A stretch of 64,000 nucleotides of DNA from Blastomussa wellsi (Eukaryota > Cnidaria > Anthozoa > Scleractinia > Plerogyridae), in assembly GCA_947652115.1 (NCBI GenBank), contig OX393569.1, positions 8,898,639-8,962,638 of the forward strand, given 5' to 3'. A program made the translations under genes and the position numbers. Of this stretch, positions 42,701 to 57,700 are shown piece by piece. The notes beneath the pieces are model-generated. The model was given only the letters and a program-made list of their open reading frames with translations, made no database searches and was not told the DNA's origin. How positions within the stretch are numbered: the stretch's first letter is position 1; each line of letters begins with the position of its first letter.

Positions 42701-45700
42701 GTTTACTTTAAAAAAAGTCTCATAAAGGGGGGTGGCTACACCCTTGAACATCAATAATGCTGAAGTGTAACATTTGGGATAAATGAGCGTAGATTTTACC
42801 AATGAACAGATTGATGCCTGGTGTGACGTCAACATTCATTGCCATGGCAATGTCAAAAGGGGTCAAAGATGCCCTACATTTGACCGTTTCAGGCTAATAC
42901 TGTAACTTAAAAACTACTTAGTGAAAGTTTTTGTTTTATACATATTTTTGTTAGCTGAATAAAAGGAACATTTCTGAAAATTTTTAGAAAATTCCGTCTA
43001 TAGATTTCAGAGCTACGTTATATTTTCTTACGTTTGAGGTGGCTCTGTAAAATGTTTCTTTTGTCGATTAAACAAAAAAATATATCAATAACAGAACATT
43101 TCACCGAGTAGTTTTCAAGCTATTTTGACTCAAATACTCTACAAGATTACACCAAATGCTTTTCATCTGCATCATTGGCCTAGATGTAATAGAATGCCAA
43201 AGTCAGGAAGCTTTTAAAGTTAAACTATAGTGAGCCCTCAAGCTTAATTTCATGGTAAACTGTGAGACTGTGATTACCTTCATTTGGTGAATGAATAAAT
43301 TATTGAAGCCATTGGAAAGTTTTGAAAAATTGTCAAAAACTAATCAAAAACCTAATGTAGGAATGGTAGGATGGAAGGATGCACAGAATTGTAATATTAA
43401 ATAATTAAGTAGCAATATTAAGTAGTGTGAGAAAGAAATGTCACTTAGAAATTAGAAACTATAAAGAAAACTATAAAGATGCAAACATTTCCACAACTCA
43501 TGATGATAGCGACATTGCTGATCCTAGCAGAATGTGGGACGAGTGTCACTTAAGAATTCAGTAAAAATGACCTCGCTCTCCATGAGTTCTCGTAGCTCAG
43601 TGGATAGAGCGCCCGCCCTGTGTTCGGGAGGTCATGGGTTCAATTCCTGTCAGGGACTCAGAATTTTTCTTTGTCCCACGCTCATGTCATGTTGATTAAT
43701 TAATCTTTCACATTAAATTTACCGAGCTGAACATTTGCCATCACTCTCATTGTTGTTCTTCAAACATGTTACATGTAGATGAAGTGTAAGTGAATATTGC
43801 AGCTAGTGATGTGATAATGCAATAATTTATGATTGTACCTGAATTTATAGATTTACAAAAATTATCCTGAGGGAAAAGTCACCCGTCACTGGGTATGTAC
43901 ATGTACTCAGTAAGAGACAAAATACGTAGTTCTAAACAATGTAGACCCAAGTCTGTAGCAGTCACAATACCAGTCCAGATCTGAAGCCCCTTCTAGGCAC
44001 AGAGTAGGGTCCAGTTTCATGTCATGAATCAAAATGTTGTATTTACAAATTCATGGTTTACAAAATTATGCTAAAATATTCAAATCAATGTGTATTGCAT
44101 TCATATTGCCTCTGTGACGCAAATTGTGAGCCCAGATTAAGGAAAATACAGAAAACAGTAGAACACAATGGATTACAATGGAAAAATTAATGTTTTGGTA
44201 CACCTTTCTTAAGATGATCGCTGTACTCTGTGACATTGTCAAGGGCAAAAAATGATAAGCCATCACTAGTTTAAAGTCTCTGCAGTCTGTACAATTTTGA
44301 ATTGGACCTGCTTCTTGGGACTTAAGGTTAAATGTGAAATGCTTTTATGATTGCGGATTGGGACATACATGCAAGTGCAAAATATGAAATATGTAATGGT
44401 TTAGGCAGGATGTTCAGCTGAAATCAATAGTCCCTGCATTAAGTTCCCTGCTTGATATCTTTCACCAAAGAGCTTAAGTTAGTGCAACATCCTGCTGCAG
44501 ACTGCAACATTTTTTCATACAATATTATGATCACTATGTTGTATTAATAAAAATTATATCATAAATAAGAACAGAAAGGTTCAAAATACAATTAAACAAA
44601 GAAAGGTATATCCTTAAACATAAAAAAGTATATCCTACCTGAGACGATGAGACTGAGGTCCGTGTCATCACAGATCTAAAACTGAACCTTGCAGATTGGC
44701 ACAAACATGATGAATACTAAATGAAACAAAGCTAGATTTTTCAAATGAAAAAATATTTAAGGTGGCTGATAGTGATTTCCAAGCATTTTGCAGCTCTTAT
44801 CCTTTGATAGGCCGGTACTACCACATATTCTACCAGTTTCTGCTGCAATAATATAATGGTAGCAAACAAATGCTCAATCATTGATCAACAAGTTGTGATC
44901 ATTTTTCTGACTTAAGAGGTTAACATAGTAACAGTATAATCTTGGCTTTACTTTTTCCAAAGTTACAAAAATTCTGTCGGAGAGGTGCAGAGCCACATTA
45001 CATGTATATTTTTGAAAATTTATGGTTGCTCTGATCCCCTCTGATAGATGTTTTTGTAACTTTGCCAAAAGTTATAATCATTACATAGCATGTTGATCAA
45101 AGCTCAGTAATAAAAAAATGTAGTCACCAACTCTGGTTTGACATTATTTTATTGGTGGCTCCTTTGTTAGGCTATTGCAAAGTTACTTTCAGATTTTACG
45201 GAGACATTCAGGCCTCTTGCCCGAATGGTGTCAGTTATTGGTAAGTACACATTCCCAAATTATTGAGACACTCTTCCAGAAATTGCTTTAAAAAAAAAAA
45301 CACGCCTCTATTATTGGAGGACTGTGCAGAAGAATGAACTGTGCATGTGCATGGCGTCACATTTCTCAAGGTGGTCATTGTCGCCAAGGGAGGCCATGAT
45401 CCATCAGTGACATAATTTTAGCCCAAACGTGCAAACTTTCTCCTTCACCCCTCTCCGACTGATAGTCGCAATACTGGTGCAGTACGTCGCGCAGCGCGGC
45501 CTGGGTACCACAATATAAAAGAAACAAGGCGCATGCGCCATTCCTCTTCGTTTTGTGGCACCGTTTCGGCCGACCACGTTTTCTGAAATTTCTTCTAACT
45601 TTGGCGATATTTACTCGGCGCCTAGCCTTTATTGTCAAATATGAGTGAGGAAACATCTACAACCGTAAGTACTTTCGAATTCTCGATTTTGTAGGTTTCT

Positions 45701-48700
45701 TAATAGGCCTAAAAGCAAGAAGATTCAAGTTTGAAGGTACGAGTCAATGACCGCCTTCTGTTGTCCTTGTAGGATGACAATACACCGTCTAACCCGATCC
45801 TATCGGCGGGTAGCGGTGAACCATCTTCGGACCTAGCGAAGCTAGTGGAAATGGCTGTAGCAAAAACAATGCCAGCTGTTCTGAAGAACCTTTTCAACCC
45901 GACACCGGCGGGAGTGAGTGAAACTAAGACCAAAGACTCCGAAGACCCGCCAAAAACCGTCAGCCCTTCGGCCCCGACTAGCTCTCGCGGAGATAGATTC
46001 TACAAGAGCGAGCAAACAACTACTATCTCGGAAGATTTACTGGCCTTCACCACAAAGGCCTTCTCCAGGGCGCTCACGAAGGAGAAATGGAAAGAGTTAA
46101 CCACTTCATATCCCTCAGTTAAAGATACCGAGTCCCTACTGGTGGCCCCTTCAATGGAGGCGGGCATGAAAGAGGACATCAAAAAACGTCATGGTTATAC
46201 CAAGACAAAAGAGCTTTTTGCCTTTGATGATGGGCTTGCCGAACGCCAATCGGCATTCCTAGTGGCAGCTCGACCTCTTCTAGCTGCCCTGACAGCCCTT
46301 GATGATGTACAGGGGGGCAAGGAGGATGAGGGTGAGGACGTGGACCCTGATGCTATTAAGGACCTACTGGAAGATGCTCTCGTTCTTCTCGGAAATGCCC
46401 ACTTCAGGCTGAACACCTGGAGGCAAAAACGCTTTTCTGAGTTCCTCACGGAAGTTGGTAAACGTACGCTGAAGGAAGGTATCCCAGCAGACAAGCACCT
46501 CTTCCCAGACAAGTTTCATGCAAAGATCAAAAGCGAGCATGACCACAGTGCAACAAATAGCAAGCTTATCAGCACTCCCAGTGCCAAGCATTTCTCCAAG
46601 CCAACCTTCAAACGAGACCAGCCCTTTCGTCCCAATTACCGATCCGCCGATTACAACAGGAGTGGAGGGAAACGGAGATGGTCATATGGCTCTAAGTCTG
46701 GCTACCACCCAGCCGGCAAACGATCAAAATCAGAAGGAGCAGGAACCACCTCCCAGTCCCCCAGCGTCAGACCAAGTACAAGCTGACTATCCACTTCCAC
46801 GCCTAGCAAACATTTGTCCCCCCCACAAGAAATCAGCAACCCGTCTACAATTTTATGTTCAGAATTGGAAACAAATTACACAGGACGCTTGGACGTTACA
46901 GACTGTACAGGGGTACAAAATCCCCTTTCACAGCCGCCCGAGACAGTGGCGTACAAGAATCACTTATACAAAGGACCCCACCGAGGGCCACCGAATGGAA
47001 CTGGCAATTGCCGATCTGGTCACCAAGGGAGCAGTGAAGGAGGTAGAACCTCAGGAGGATCAGTTTACATCCACCCTGTTCCTAGTACAAAAAGAAAATG
47101 GCGATTTTCGCCCCGTGATCAACCTGCGGGCCCTAAATCGTTTCCTGAGAAAAGAATCCTTCAGGATGGAGGGTCTGCAGGTCGTCAGATCCCTAGTCCA
47201 ACAAGGAGACTTCCTGATGAAATTGGACTTGAAGGACGCTTACTACGCCCTGCCAATCCACCCCAGCCACAGGAAGTATCTGAGATTTGTGTACCGCAAC
47301 AAAACATACGAGTTCCAGTGCCTACCATTCGGACTATCTTCAGCTCCCAGGGCCTTCACCAAAACACTGAAGCCAGTGCTGGCGGTTCTGCGGTCATTGG
47401 GGATTCGAATTGTAATTTACATAGACGACATGTTACTGCTGCATCAACAGAGCAGCGTACTCCAGGCAATGTTTGCCCAAGTGGTGGATTTCCTAGAGAA
47501 GCTGGGGTTTCTGGTGAGGAGAGAGAAGTGCTCAACCACCCCCTGCAAACAGATAGTCTTCCTCGGGGCCCAGCTGGACTCCAGGACAATGACACTCTCC
47601 CTGCCTCAACCAAAACTTATGAACATCCTGGACACGTGTTCTCTCCTCCTTGCTCAAAGGAGTGTTGCAGTGAATGTTCTGTCCACCCTTATAGGAAGGA
47701 TGAGTCATGCTTCTCAGACAGGAATCTTGCTTGCCCCACTCCATTACAGGGCCCTTCAACGCATGCATCTGCGTGCGGTGTTACAGTATGGTCACAAGAG
47801 GAGAGTGCTAGCCCCCCTCACCTCTCAAGCCTTGAACGACCTGAACTGGTGGGTCTCGGACAGCAGCCGTGTGAATGGTTGTCCAATTCAACTTCCCCCT
47901 ATCGACACTACCATTTGGACAGATGCGTCGAAGACAGGGTGGGGGGCAACATACCAGGGGATATCTACTGGAGGCCACTGGGGTGTAGAAGAGGCGAAGG
48001 AGCACATCAACGTCTTGGAGTTACGAGCAGCAACACTAGCCCTGAAGTCTTTTCTGTCACCTCAGCTCCTGGGACCCAAACATGTTCACTTGCGGATAGA
48101 CAACACCACTGCAGTGGCTTACATCAACAAGAGGGGGGGCACACGCTCCCCGGGTCTCACAGCCCAAGCCCTGGAGCTATGGGCAGTGGCCTTGGATGCT
48201 GGAGTATCCCTGACAGCTCAGCACATTCCTGGCATTCAGAATACAGCAGCAGATACAGCTTCCAGGCAGATAGAGACCAGGACAGAGTGGACTTTAGACA
48301 AGGAAATCTTCCAATCCATCTGTCAGAGGTTTTACAAACCAGAAGTGGATCTCTTTGCATCCCGCTTAAATCACCAAGTCCCCCAGTATGTTTCGAGGTA
48401 CCCAGACCCGGGAGCGCTAGCGGTAGATGCCTTCCTCCAGGACTGGAGCAGGTGGACGTCCCTAATCCACCCTCCTGTGGTTCTTCTTCCTCGGATCTTG
48501 AACAAGATTCGAGCAGACCAGGCAACTGCTCTTGTAATTGCCCCGAACTGGGCCGGACAACCATGGTTTCCGGAGCTCCTTCAGATGCTTGTGGATCTAC
48601 CTCTACTGCTTCCTCAGCACCCATCCTTGCTGTCCCTTCCATTTCTACCTGCAGCTCAACATCCTCTGTGGCGATCACTTCACCTAGCCGTCTGGCCCCT

Positions 48701-51700
48701 ATCAGGGATCGTTACGAGGCAACAGGCTTTTCAAAGGAGGTTATTGACATCCTGTTGGCGTCGTGGGCAACCGCCACCCAGAAACGATATGCAGGCCCCT
48801 GGAAGGCATGGGTTAGCTGGTGTTCTCAACGGAGTGTCTGTCCCATTTCAGCTCCTGTAACAGATGTCCTTGCGTTTCTTGCATCGCTTACACAAAAGGA
48901 CTTAGAATACAGAACTATTGCACTTTACAAGTCTGCCATTTCTCAGGCTCACGACCCTATTGGTCCTATGCAGCTAGGGAGTCTCCCTGTTGTCTCTCGG
49001 TTTATGAAAGGGGTTTTTAAGAATAAACCGCCCAAGCCAAAATACTGCTCCACTTGGAAGGTGAGCACAGCCCTTTCATTTCTAGGAACACTGGAGCCTC
49101 TGCAGAATCTTACCTTGAGACAGCTATCGTACAAGACCATCCTGTTGTTAGCATTAACTTCAGCGGCAAGGGCCCACGAACTGTCTGCATTAGACCTGGC
49201 CTGCTCCCTTAGGAAGGAGGGTTCCTGGGAGTTCACGCTCCCCACACACGTCAAGACTTCCAGACCTGGTCACCCAGCTCGGAAAATCTTCCTGCCGTCC
49301 TTTCCAGACAATCCTAAGATCTGTGTAGTTCGTACCCTTGCGGCATATGTGGAGAGGACAAGGGGCTTACGGAAATCCTCTCAGCTTCTGGTGTCCTTGA
49401 TTGCTCCACACAAAGCAATTTCAAGCCAGTCTGTCTCTCGTTGGTTGACAGGAGCCTTGCGTATGGCAGGAATTGAATTGGGCTACTCTGGCCATTCAAC
49501 CCGGGGAGCCTCAACCTCAGCAGCTGCTGCCGGAGGACTGTCTGTTGATCTCATCCTAGAAGCTGCCGACTGGGCATCTGTGCAGACCTTCGAGCGCTTT
49601 TACCACAGAGAAGCATCGCAGGCTGCCTTTGCTAGGGCAGTACTTAACAGTGTGAACAGTACATGACCCATTTGATCTTAAGACTTTCTTACCTTGTTTA
49701 TGTTACAAGTAGTATTATACCAAGGCACGATGGCCTTTGCATGAACGGTGTCTCGTAGTTTGAACACTGTTTTATCTCGTTAGTGTTGTCATTCGTTCTA
49801 TTTCTAGCAGTTTGTGCATGTAAGAGACTTTACTTAGTCGAGGGCATTTAGTGTGGAGGGTGCCTCTGCTTCACTTATACTTATTAAAGTTACATGGTTG
49901 GATTTACCTTCGCTTGGCAGTATTGCTTGTTAATTCTGCACCAGTATTGCGACTATCAGTCGGAGAGGGGTGAAGGAGAAATTATATTTCCCCGGAGGGA
50001 AGGTACTTACCTGACGGGGAGATGTGGTTCTCCGAACCCCTCGTAGACTGATATGAGCAATACTGGTCCCCGGGCCATTGGAGGGATTGCGTTCTCCTCC
50101 CCACCCTTACTGCCAATCGATTCGGCCTTACTCTCCACTACTCAGAGGAATGGCGCATGCGCCTTGTTTCTTTTATATTGTGGTACCCAGGCCGCGCCGC
50201 GCGACGTACTGCACCAGTATTGCTCATATCAGTCTACGAGGGGTTCGGAGAACCACATCTCCCCGTCAGGTAAGTACCTTCCCTCCGGGGAAATATAATT
50301 ACTATGCTTAAATCAAACACAAGAAGCGAAATTATTATTACGAAGGCGGAAATTGAATGGCACAATGTACCTTAATTTTTAGTATCAAATCATGGGTTTC
50401 CTAAATAATTGCCAAAATGTTCTCATTTTCAGTCATTTTCTCATTTTTCTGTGGTGTCTATTGAATTAGAGCCCAGGCTCCCCTTTCAAATTTGTCACTA
50501 ACAGATTTTAATTCACACAATATGGAGAGAGTGGGAGGGGGTAGACACAAGGAATCAAAGAAAAATGACAAGAGTGATATTCTTAACCAAGGGAACTACA
50601 TTTACCACAGGTCGCCCATCACTTCTTCCTGTAATTGGTCATCCTGGCTCATCCATCAGTGTTTGGAAACTAGATCCTAACACACTTAGTTTTCCTTTAA
50701 AAGGACTTCTGCCATATGACAAGGTATGTTAAACTGACAAACAACTGCTCACTTCATTTTAACAAAGGTACCCTCTAATTATGATTACCATACATTTTCT
50801 GTGTATTGCTTCTGAGAATCTAGTGGTAGATCAATAAAGTAAAAAAAGGTTATAATGGTCAAACACACTGTATACCATTGTACAATTATAATTTCCTGAT
50901 AAAGATGAAATGATCAATTATGACATGAGTGTAGGAAATATTACATGTCAATCTGTCAATTTCTCCTCAAAGCTGTAAAGGTTATTGATTGATCCTTTTG
51001 TGAGAATGTGAATGAAAGACAAAATCATTTTGAAACTGTTCTGTTGGTGAAGTCACTCCCTTTGGTTTAGAAACTCGCCTTAATTCTCAACTTTGTTGTG
51101 TGACAGTTTATCATCTGTACTTGCAGGATTTGATGGAAACTCAGACTAAACTGTTACAGTATGTTATTGCACAGCCATATTCCCGTGATGTTATCTGTAC
51201 CATGTTGGGACTCAACAAACAGGTTTCTGCTATTTATTATTGCTACTTTCTTGATAAATGGTCATAATGAGAATTTTATTAATCATGCAAGACCATGCCA
51301 TTAACTTATAAAGCACAAGACATTGTTTATCAAACACTAAGAAGAGAGGAGTTGAAAATGTGCCCCACAGCAGAGTTTTTTAGCTAACTTTGAGGTATTT
51401 GGAAATGTGATGAAACACTACCTCTCAAGTGTTTGATATAATTATCTTCTCAATTGAAACTAAAGCCGAGGTGTACATGGCGAAAAGTAATCGTGCTACA
51501 TGTAAGTGAGACCAGATTTGGAAGCCACTGTTACAGTGATGATTTGGGCAAATCCCACCGGTCCATATATATATATATTGTCCATTAAGAGAGCATACCT
51601 CAAAGGGTTATTATTCATAATTTGTAATAAGATAACGAGCCATATCATATTCATGAGTAATTTTCTTTTTTATGTTAATTACTTTATGTTCTACCTTTAA

Positions 51701-54700
51701 TACCAAAACAGATAACTTATACATGTATGAGGTATCAGACACCTCTTTGAATAGGTCAAAGTTTAATGTTAACTATACTAATTCACCTATTGAATGGTTA
51801 TTTCATATCTTTTTTCAGCAAAAGCAAAGATGCCCAGCTTTAGAAGAGCTCTTAGTTGACCTTATTGTTGTAGCCATGGAGAGGTCAGAGGAGAATGAAG
51901 CTAGCATCAGTGAAACAGGATGTCAGTTGCTGTGGCATCATCTGTCAAGCCACCTTATTTTCTTTGTGCTTTTCCAGTTTGCCAGCTTTCCACACATGGT
52001 CTTATCCCTCTACACCAAGGTGCCCTGCTTATTGATTTCCATAACTGTGATTACTCAACTTAGTGAAATATAACTTATGGATATTTTGCATATTACCAAA
52101 TTTGTCCTTGGGCTAACAGTGTGAAGGGATTTTGTAGAGCATTTTGGTGGTGTTTGGAAGGGTGGGCATTTTTAGGTTTCTCTGCTGTTGGGAGATCCCA
52201 CATTTTTTCCAAGTAGTTTGCCTGTTTAGTTGATTTGGTAGGGCATCAGACTGGAGAATGAGACTGGTAAGATCATTCTGGCTGCACATTAACAAACTTG
52301 CCTTTACAAGGGCAGCTGGTTTGAGTGTTTGAAAGAACCAACTGTTTGAAAGAATCTCTCTTTAATTTATTCGATTTTAGGGGAAAAAGAAGCTGACTTT
52401 TGTAAGGGAAGAGAGAAAAATAGCATCGGTTTTTCAACAGCCATTGGTGCTTATTAAAAGCACTGCCTTTACTCCTCTTCATACATGTTAAATAACTAGG
52501 AGACCTTAAAAGAGTCATGTATGGGATGTAGTCCCTGGTATGCATGGGTTGGGTTGGTGGGTGGGTGGGTGGGTGGCACAGGGTGAGATCACAAATGGAC
52601 TCACAGTGGCTGCCGCAGTCTCACCCAACTTGAATTGTAAAGTGAATTTGAACATATAACGAATGTGCTAAATGCATTACCATTGTGTCACTGCTGATGA
52701 GCATCCTTCTCATTGAATTTCCTGTTAATCAATACAGAACAATTCTCTTATTATGTCTTACTTGCATTATTTTACTAGTCTTTTGTTTTCTTTGATTTGC
52801 AGTTAAGTGGAAGAAACCTTAAAAAAGGAAGGGATCATCTGATGTGGGTGTTACTGCAGTTTATCTCTGGAAGTATTCAGAAAAATCCTGTAAGTTAACT
52901 AAATTTGTTACTTTTGTTAAATCATGACTATTTGAATATGTACTACATGTTATTGCTTGGTTTAATTGCTTAACATTTCTCTTTTTATTGTATAGCTGAG
53001 TGATTTCCGGCCAGTAATGAAGTTGTTTGATTTGCTTTACCCAGAAAAACAGGTTGGTGATAAGACTCAGTTGCTTAATGATAGCTACAATTTGCCTTAT
53101 TCCATTCATTTTTTCATTTGTAAAAACTACTTTTACAGAGTATAATATATATTACATGGCCGCTTGGAGATACGAAATTTCTCTTCTCGTGTTGAAACAT
53201 ATTTGACTCGTTCGCTGCGTTCACTCATGAAATATCTTCCAACACTCAAAGAGAAATTTCGTATCTCCGCACGGCCATGTAATATGCTCTATTTAACAAT
53301 AATTATAATCACATTAGTGCGTAGTTGTGCACACTGCACAGACTGTGCAATGTGACAGTTGTCTATAATCATCTCATAATCCAACAAGCTGGAGTTGAAT
53401 AACCAAATCAATAATATTATTTGTTTACTGGTACCGGTATTTAAAATAACATTGAAATATAGGTTCTTCTTGTCAATTTTTGTTTGTACAGTATTGGTCT
53501 GGCATGGAATCATTAGATGTTTTTTTTTTTTGTAGTATTGTGGAGTATTTTTTACGAGGTGTGCCGTATTATGATGATCCTGTAAAGCAAGTCAAAATAT
53601 AAACAACAAGTAACAATTCTCAGCAATACTACATAGCAAGACATCTAATAAGAGATTTATTATCCAACATGCCAGAGTGTTTTGTCTGTGCAGGCGAATT
53701 TCTCTGGAGTACAAATACCGTGTGATATTTGTACTCGTTTTGGGTGTTATTTGTACTCTATGAAGCACGGTTGGATAATAATATAATTATATTGGTGCCA
53801 TAGCTGCTAAACCAATCAAAACTCTGGAAATACATTATTTACACAGCTATGCCACAGTTTTTAATCATCAACCAATTAGTAAATTCGTGATTTTGCATTC
53901 TTCTCTAGTGTCTGCTTCCATTTGTTAACATCAGGCAGGGTTTATATTTATATAGGCTGGGAAAACAATGCATAGGTTAAGTCTGCATTCTGGCCTAGTG
54001 CCCCATCAGGCCGGAGCTTTCCCGGTTTCTATAGCATGAAGCGACATAGAGTATTTCTACTCCCCCCTGGATGGGATGCTAGTTCATCACAGGGTTACCC
54101 CCCAGCAGTAAATTTACCGGTACCCATTTATACACCTGGGTGAGAGTGTCTTGCCCAAGAACACAATGCAGTGCCCCGGCATAGACTACTAAAAAAAATA
54201 GAATAGACACTCAATTAGGTTTCGGAAATGTATTTAACTAAAGTAGCTGTTCTGGTGATGTCAACATATTTGATTGTTGTGTTCTAGCCACTGCCCCTCC
54301 CAGACATCACTGTTGCTGATTCAGTCCACTCATTAGCTATGGCCTGCATTTGGGTTCACTTAGCAAAAAAGGTAATTCATCTTGCAAGCTTAATTTAATT
54401 TCTGCATTTTCTTGATTAGCTGCTCCAGGGTGTATTTAAAACTTGGCCTTGTTGGCCTGGCACTTATTAGAATGCAGGCAAAAGTTTTCAAACAAGTTGT
54501 TTCCTACCCAAAGTCTATTTCTTTCAAAAGTAAGTTATGCTATGATATAACACAGCTTGTATGTTGTAGGTTTTTTTTTAGCCAATGCTCTCACAAACTG
54601 ACAACAAAACTTATTAAAAAGAGATGAAATACCTGCATTTCTTTTGGGTTCATTTCACCCCCCTCGGGATGGTAACCAAAATGAGAAAGGCCCCAGTAGA

Positions 54701-57700
54701 GGGGGCAACATCACATGCATTCTTTAACCCACTCCTCCTCGGCTCGTTTTCCTTTCTTTTCCACTGGCTATTCTTTCCATTCCCCGCCCCAACTCTTTCC
54801 CCTTCATTAACCAAATATCTGTATATGCTCCTTTCTTGCATGCATGCTTTATAACAACATTGCACAATTTAGAGCGTCATGCAAAGACCTGTTTTCAATT
54901 CAATTCAATTCAATGTTTATTCACCACATATTTACATCATTTAATTAAAAAGAAAACAGAACAAAAGATAAGAGAATACGTGGCGAGGAGACCTCAAAAA
55001 ACCTCAGGGCTTATACTAAGAGGTCCCCTCGTTGATATATCACAAATTCAGACATATGATACCTTGGATTACTTGACAAGTAGTTTATGAGAGAAGGTAA
55101 CCGAAGATGGTAAAGCATTCCATACTTCTGTGATGGTGTTTCAGTAATGAATACTGGATCAATCAATACTTTTGTTTATTTTTTAAGGCCCAGTCTGAGG
55201 ATGTGACGTGGAGACCAGCTGTTCCTCACACGCTTAAGGATCAAATTGAGTAAGTTGACCAAGCTTCTGCAGTCAGTAACATTCCAGAACTGTTGTTATG
55301 AAGCATAACTCAGAATAGGCATACAGGCAATTTTTTGCCAGGGGCGGGGGGGGGGGGGGGGGGTGAACTATTTTCCCAAAAAATTCTCCCAAGTTGCCTT
55401 GCCCAAATTTTCTCATGCCACCCAAAAAAACTGATTTGCCCAAAATTTGGGGGGGGGGACTGCTGCCCCCCCCCAGCCCATACACCTTTGTAACTCAGTA
55501 GGCCTAGAAATCTCAACAAATCTCTACTAATCGAAACTTACAATTTTACAATTTTATTTTCAGGTTTATACAAATGTCCTCTAGAACAGCTGCAGCTAAC
55601 TCATTTTCGTTGTCAAATTACAAGATTCCTCTTCTCTGTAATGCCTGTAAGTATATCATGAATGTCTCCAGTAATTAGTCAAACAGAACATCAACAATAT
55701 CGTATCATTCTTATTCTGTTTTTCGCAATGCCTACAGACAGCACCAACCCAGAGTGCTTCACTGTGCCGATGGCTGTGCTGGTTGAAATGTGCTATGGTA
55801 ACAATAAAGCTACAACACAGTTACCCGGCCCCTCAAACACTCTTGCTGCAGGGCCAACAGTTCCGTGCCCAATGAGTCTGTTAGATTCACTCACTGTTCA
55901 TGCCAAAATGAGGTCAGCTTCTTAGGGATATATCAGTAATAACATTGTTGTGAATGAGTGTTAGCGTTATGAGCAATTTCAATCCAGCTGGATCATCGGC
56001 AGATTGGGCATAATGTGAGCATGAAAATCCAATTTATGGCAAAATACCCTGATTGTACCGTGAAAACGCTAATGTGTACTGGTATATTATTACTGCAGTC
56101 TACGATTCTGAATCAGCAATCATATTCCAAAATAAGTTTTTTTTATGAACACTATTTTCATCAAGATGGTCCTTACAAACGGTATTTTATATACTGGTAG
56201 TTGTAGCTTATTTAGTTACAATCTGATGAAAGAAGACTGGTCTTCCTAGATCAGCCACTGCTACTTGCAGGCCGGTCCACTATAATATGTAAATTGAAGT
56301 CAAATAATCATGAAAAAGTGTGTGTAAGTATTCCTAGCTTGCGTAACACGGTTAATTCGTTTATGCAGGGGCGCAAAATGAGTGACGATATTGTGAGAGG
56401 AAAGGGTAAGATGGAGTGAGCCTCTCACGGCTATACCGCTTGTTTTTTTCCAAGCCAAGCAGGCTATAGGAGTTTCTCTTAAAATTCAATTGAATTCGTT
56501 TTATCGACCCCTGTGAAACTAACACAAACAGTCACATTTTTGTTTTTGGAAGTGAGTTTCTCGAGTCTACATTCATGAAGGAGTTGTCTGGATCAATTCA
56601 CGTTTTTGGTCAGGCCGTTGTTTTTAGTCAGTGTTTTCTGTTCAGTCTCATTCACAGCATTGTTAATCGTATCATCAAGCTGGGCAACTCCCAGTCATCT
56701 TTTGCTCTGGCCCCAGCGCTGGTGGAAACTTACAGTCGCCTGCTTGTCTACATGGAGATTGAGTCGCTTGGAATTAAAGGATTTATAAGTAAGTCTATTA
56801 AAATTTTATTAATAAATCAACTGCATTTTCCTGAATCAACACTCTGATAGGCCTTATAGTTCACCACTAATTTTCTAGCTCCGATTCTCATTGGTCTAAA
56901 TGAAACACGTGGCGCGATGGTGTTCATCCACGGAGGGCGCTATCAGTGCATAGTGCCCGTCCGCGGAAAATACCCGGATGGATAGTGCCTTCCGTGAAAT
57001 GTTTTTGTAAACAAGCGGGCTTTCGTTAAAAAAATAAAATTCAAACTCTACTTGATTGATCTGTATTCAGAGGTTTTCTTTTCTTTTTTTTTAATGCTTC
57101 ACGAGTTTTTATTTACTCACAATACAGTTACAGAACTTACGTACAGTACGGGGGCATTACTTGCTTACACTACAACTACATTATTCAGAGGTTTTCTTGC
57201 CAGATTTTCATTTATTTGAACATTTTGGCAATGTTGACACTAACGACTTTTAGCGAGGGTTAAAATTTAATATTGTCATTTATGGTGCGCTGAACGATTT
57301 ACTATGCAGCATTTTGTTGTGGTGACATGTTGCACGTTTTTGGGAACAGCAACTGTATTTAAACACCTGCAAAAGTAATGGACCAATTTAACATTGCGCT
57401 AAAAATTGTGTTGTGTCACATACCGTTGGCGCAATACAAAGTCACCTTTATGCGCAAACTTTTCCTCATTCTTTCAATCTCATTAATTTTTTCTTTTCCT
57501 AGTTTGTGACAACTTTTAAAAACTGAATCAACTGTAAATAATTGACAGTATGATAAAGTATTAGGAATGTCTTGTTTGTACCATCTGCAGGTTCCTTGCT
57601 TCCCAATGTGTTCAAGAGTCATGCCTGGGGAATTCTCCACACGCTGCTTGAAATGTTCAGTTATCGCTTGCATCACATCCAGCCTCACTATAGAGTAACC

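Larger units (their letters stand above)
45437..50300 (+). mobile_element. Complete DIRS-type tyrosine-recombinase retrotransposon
   Basis: An approximately 4.86-kb element in MED23 intron 9, same orientation as the gene. It has inverted terminal repeats, an internal complementary region just before the right repeat, and gag-like, RT/RNase H and tyrosine recombinase frames in DIRS order. All three frames are open. DIRS elements integrate as circles through their recombinase and make no target-site duplication, and none is apparent here. The left repeat holds a TATAAAAG-like box. Ends were placed where the internal complementary region stops matching, to within a few bases. Confidence 0.93.

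Noticed and set aside
46195..46591. Antisense open frames inside the DIRS gag region
   Set aside because: They overlap a well-supported frame on the other strand and resemble no protein.
48157..48678. Minus-strand open frame of 173 codons across the RT/recombinase overlap
   Set aside because: It is a mirror of two overlapping coding frames with high GC and has no domain.
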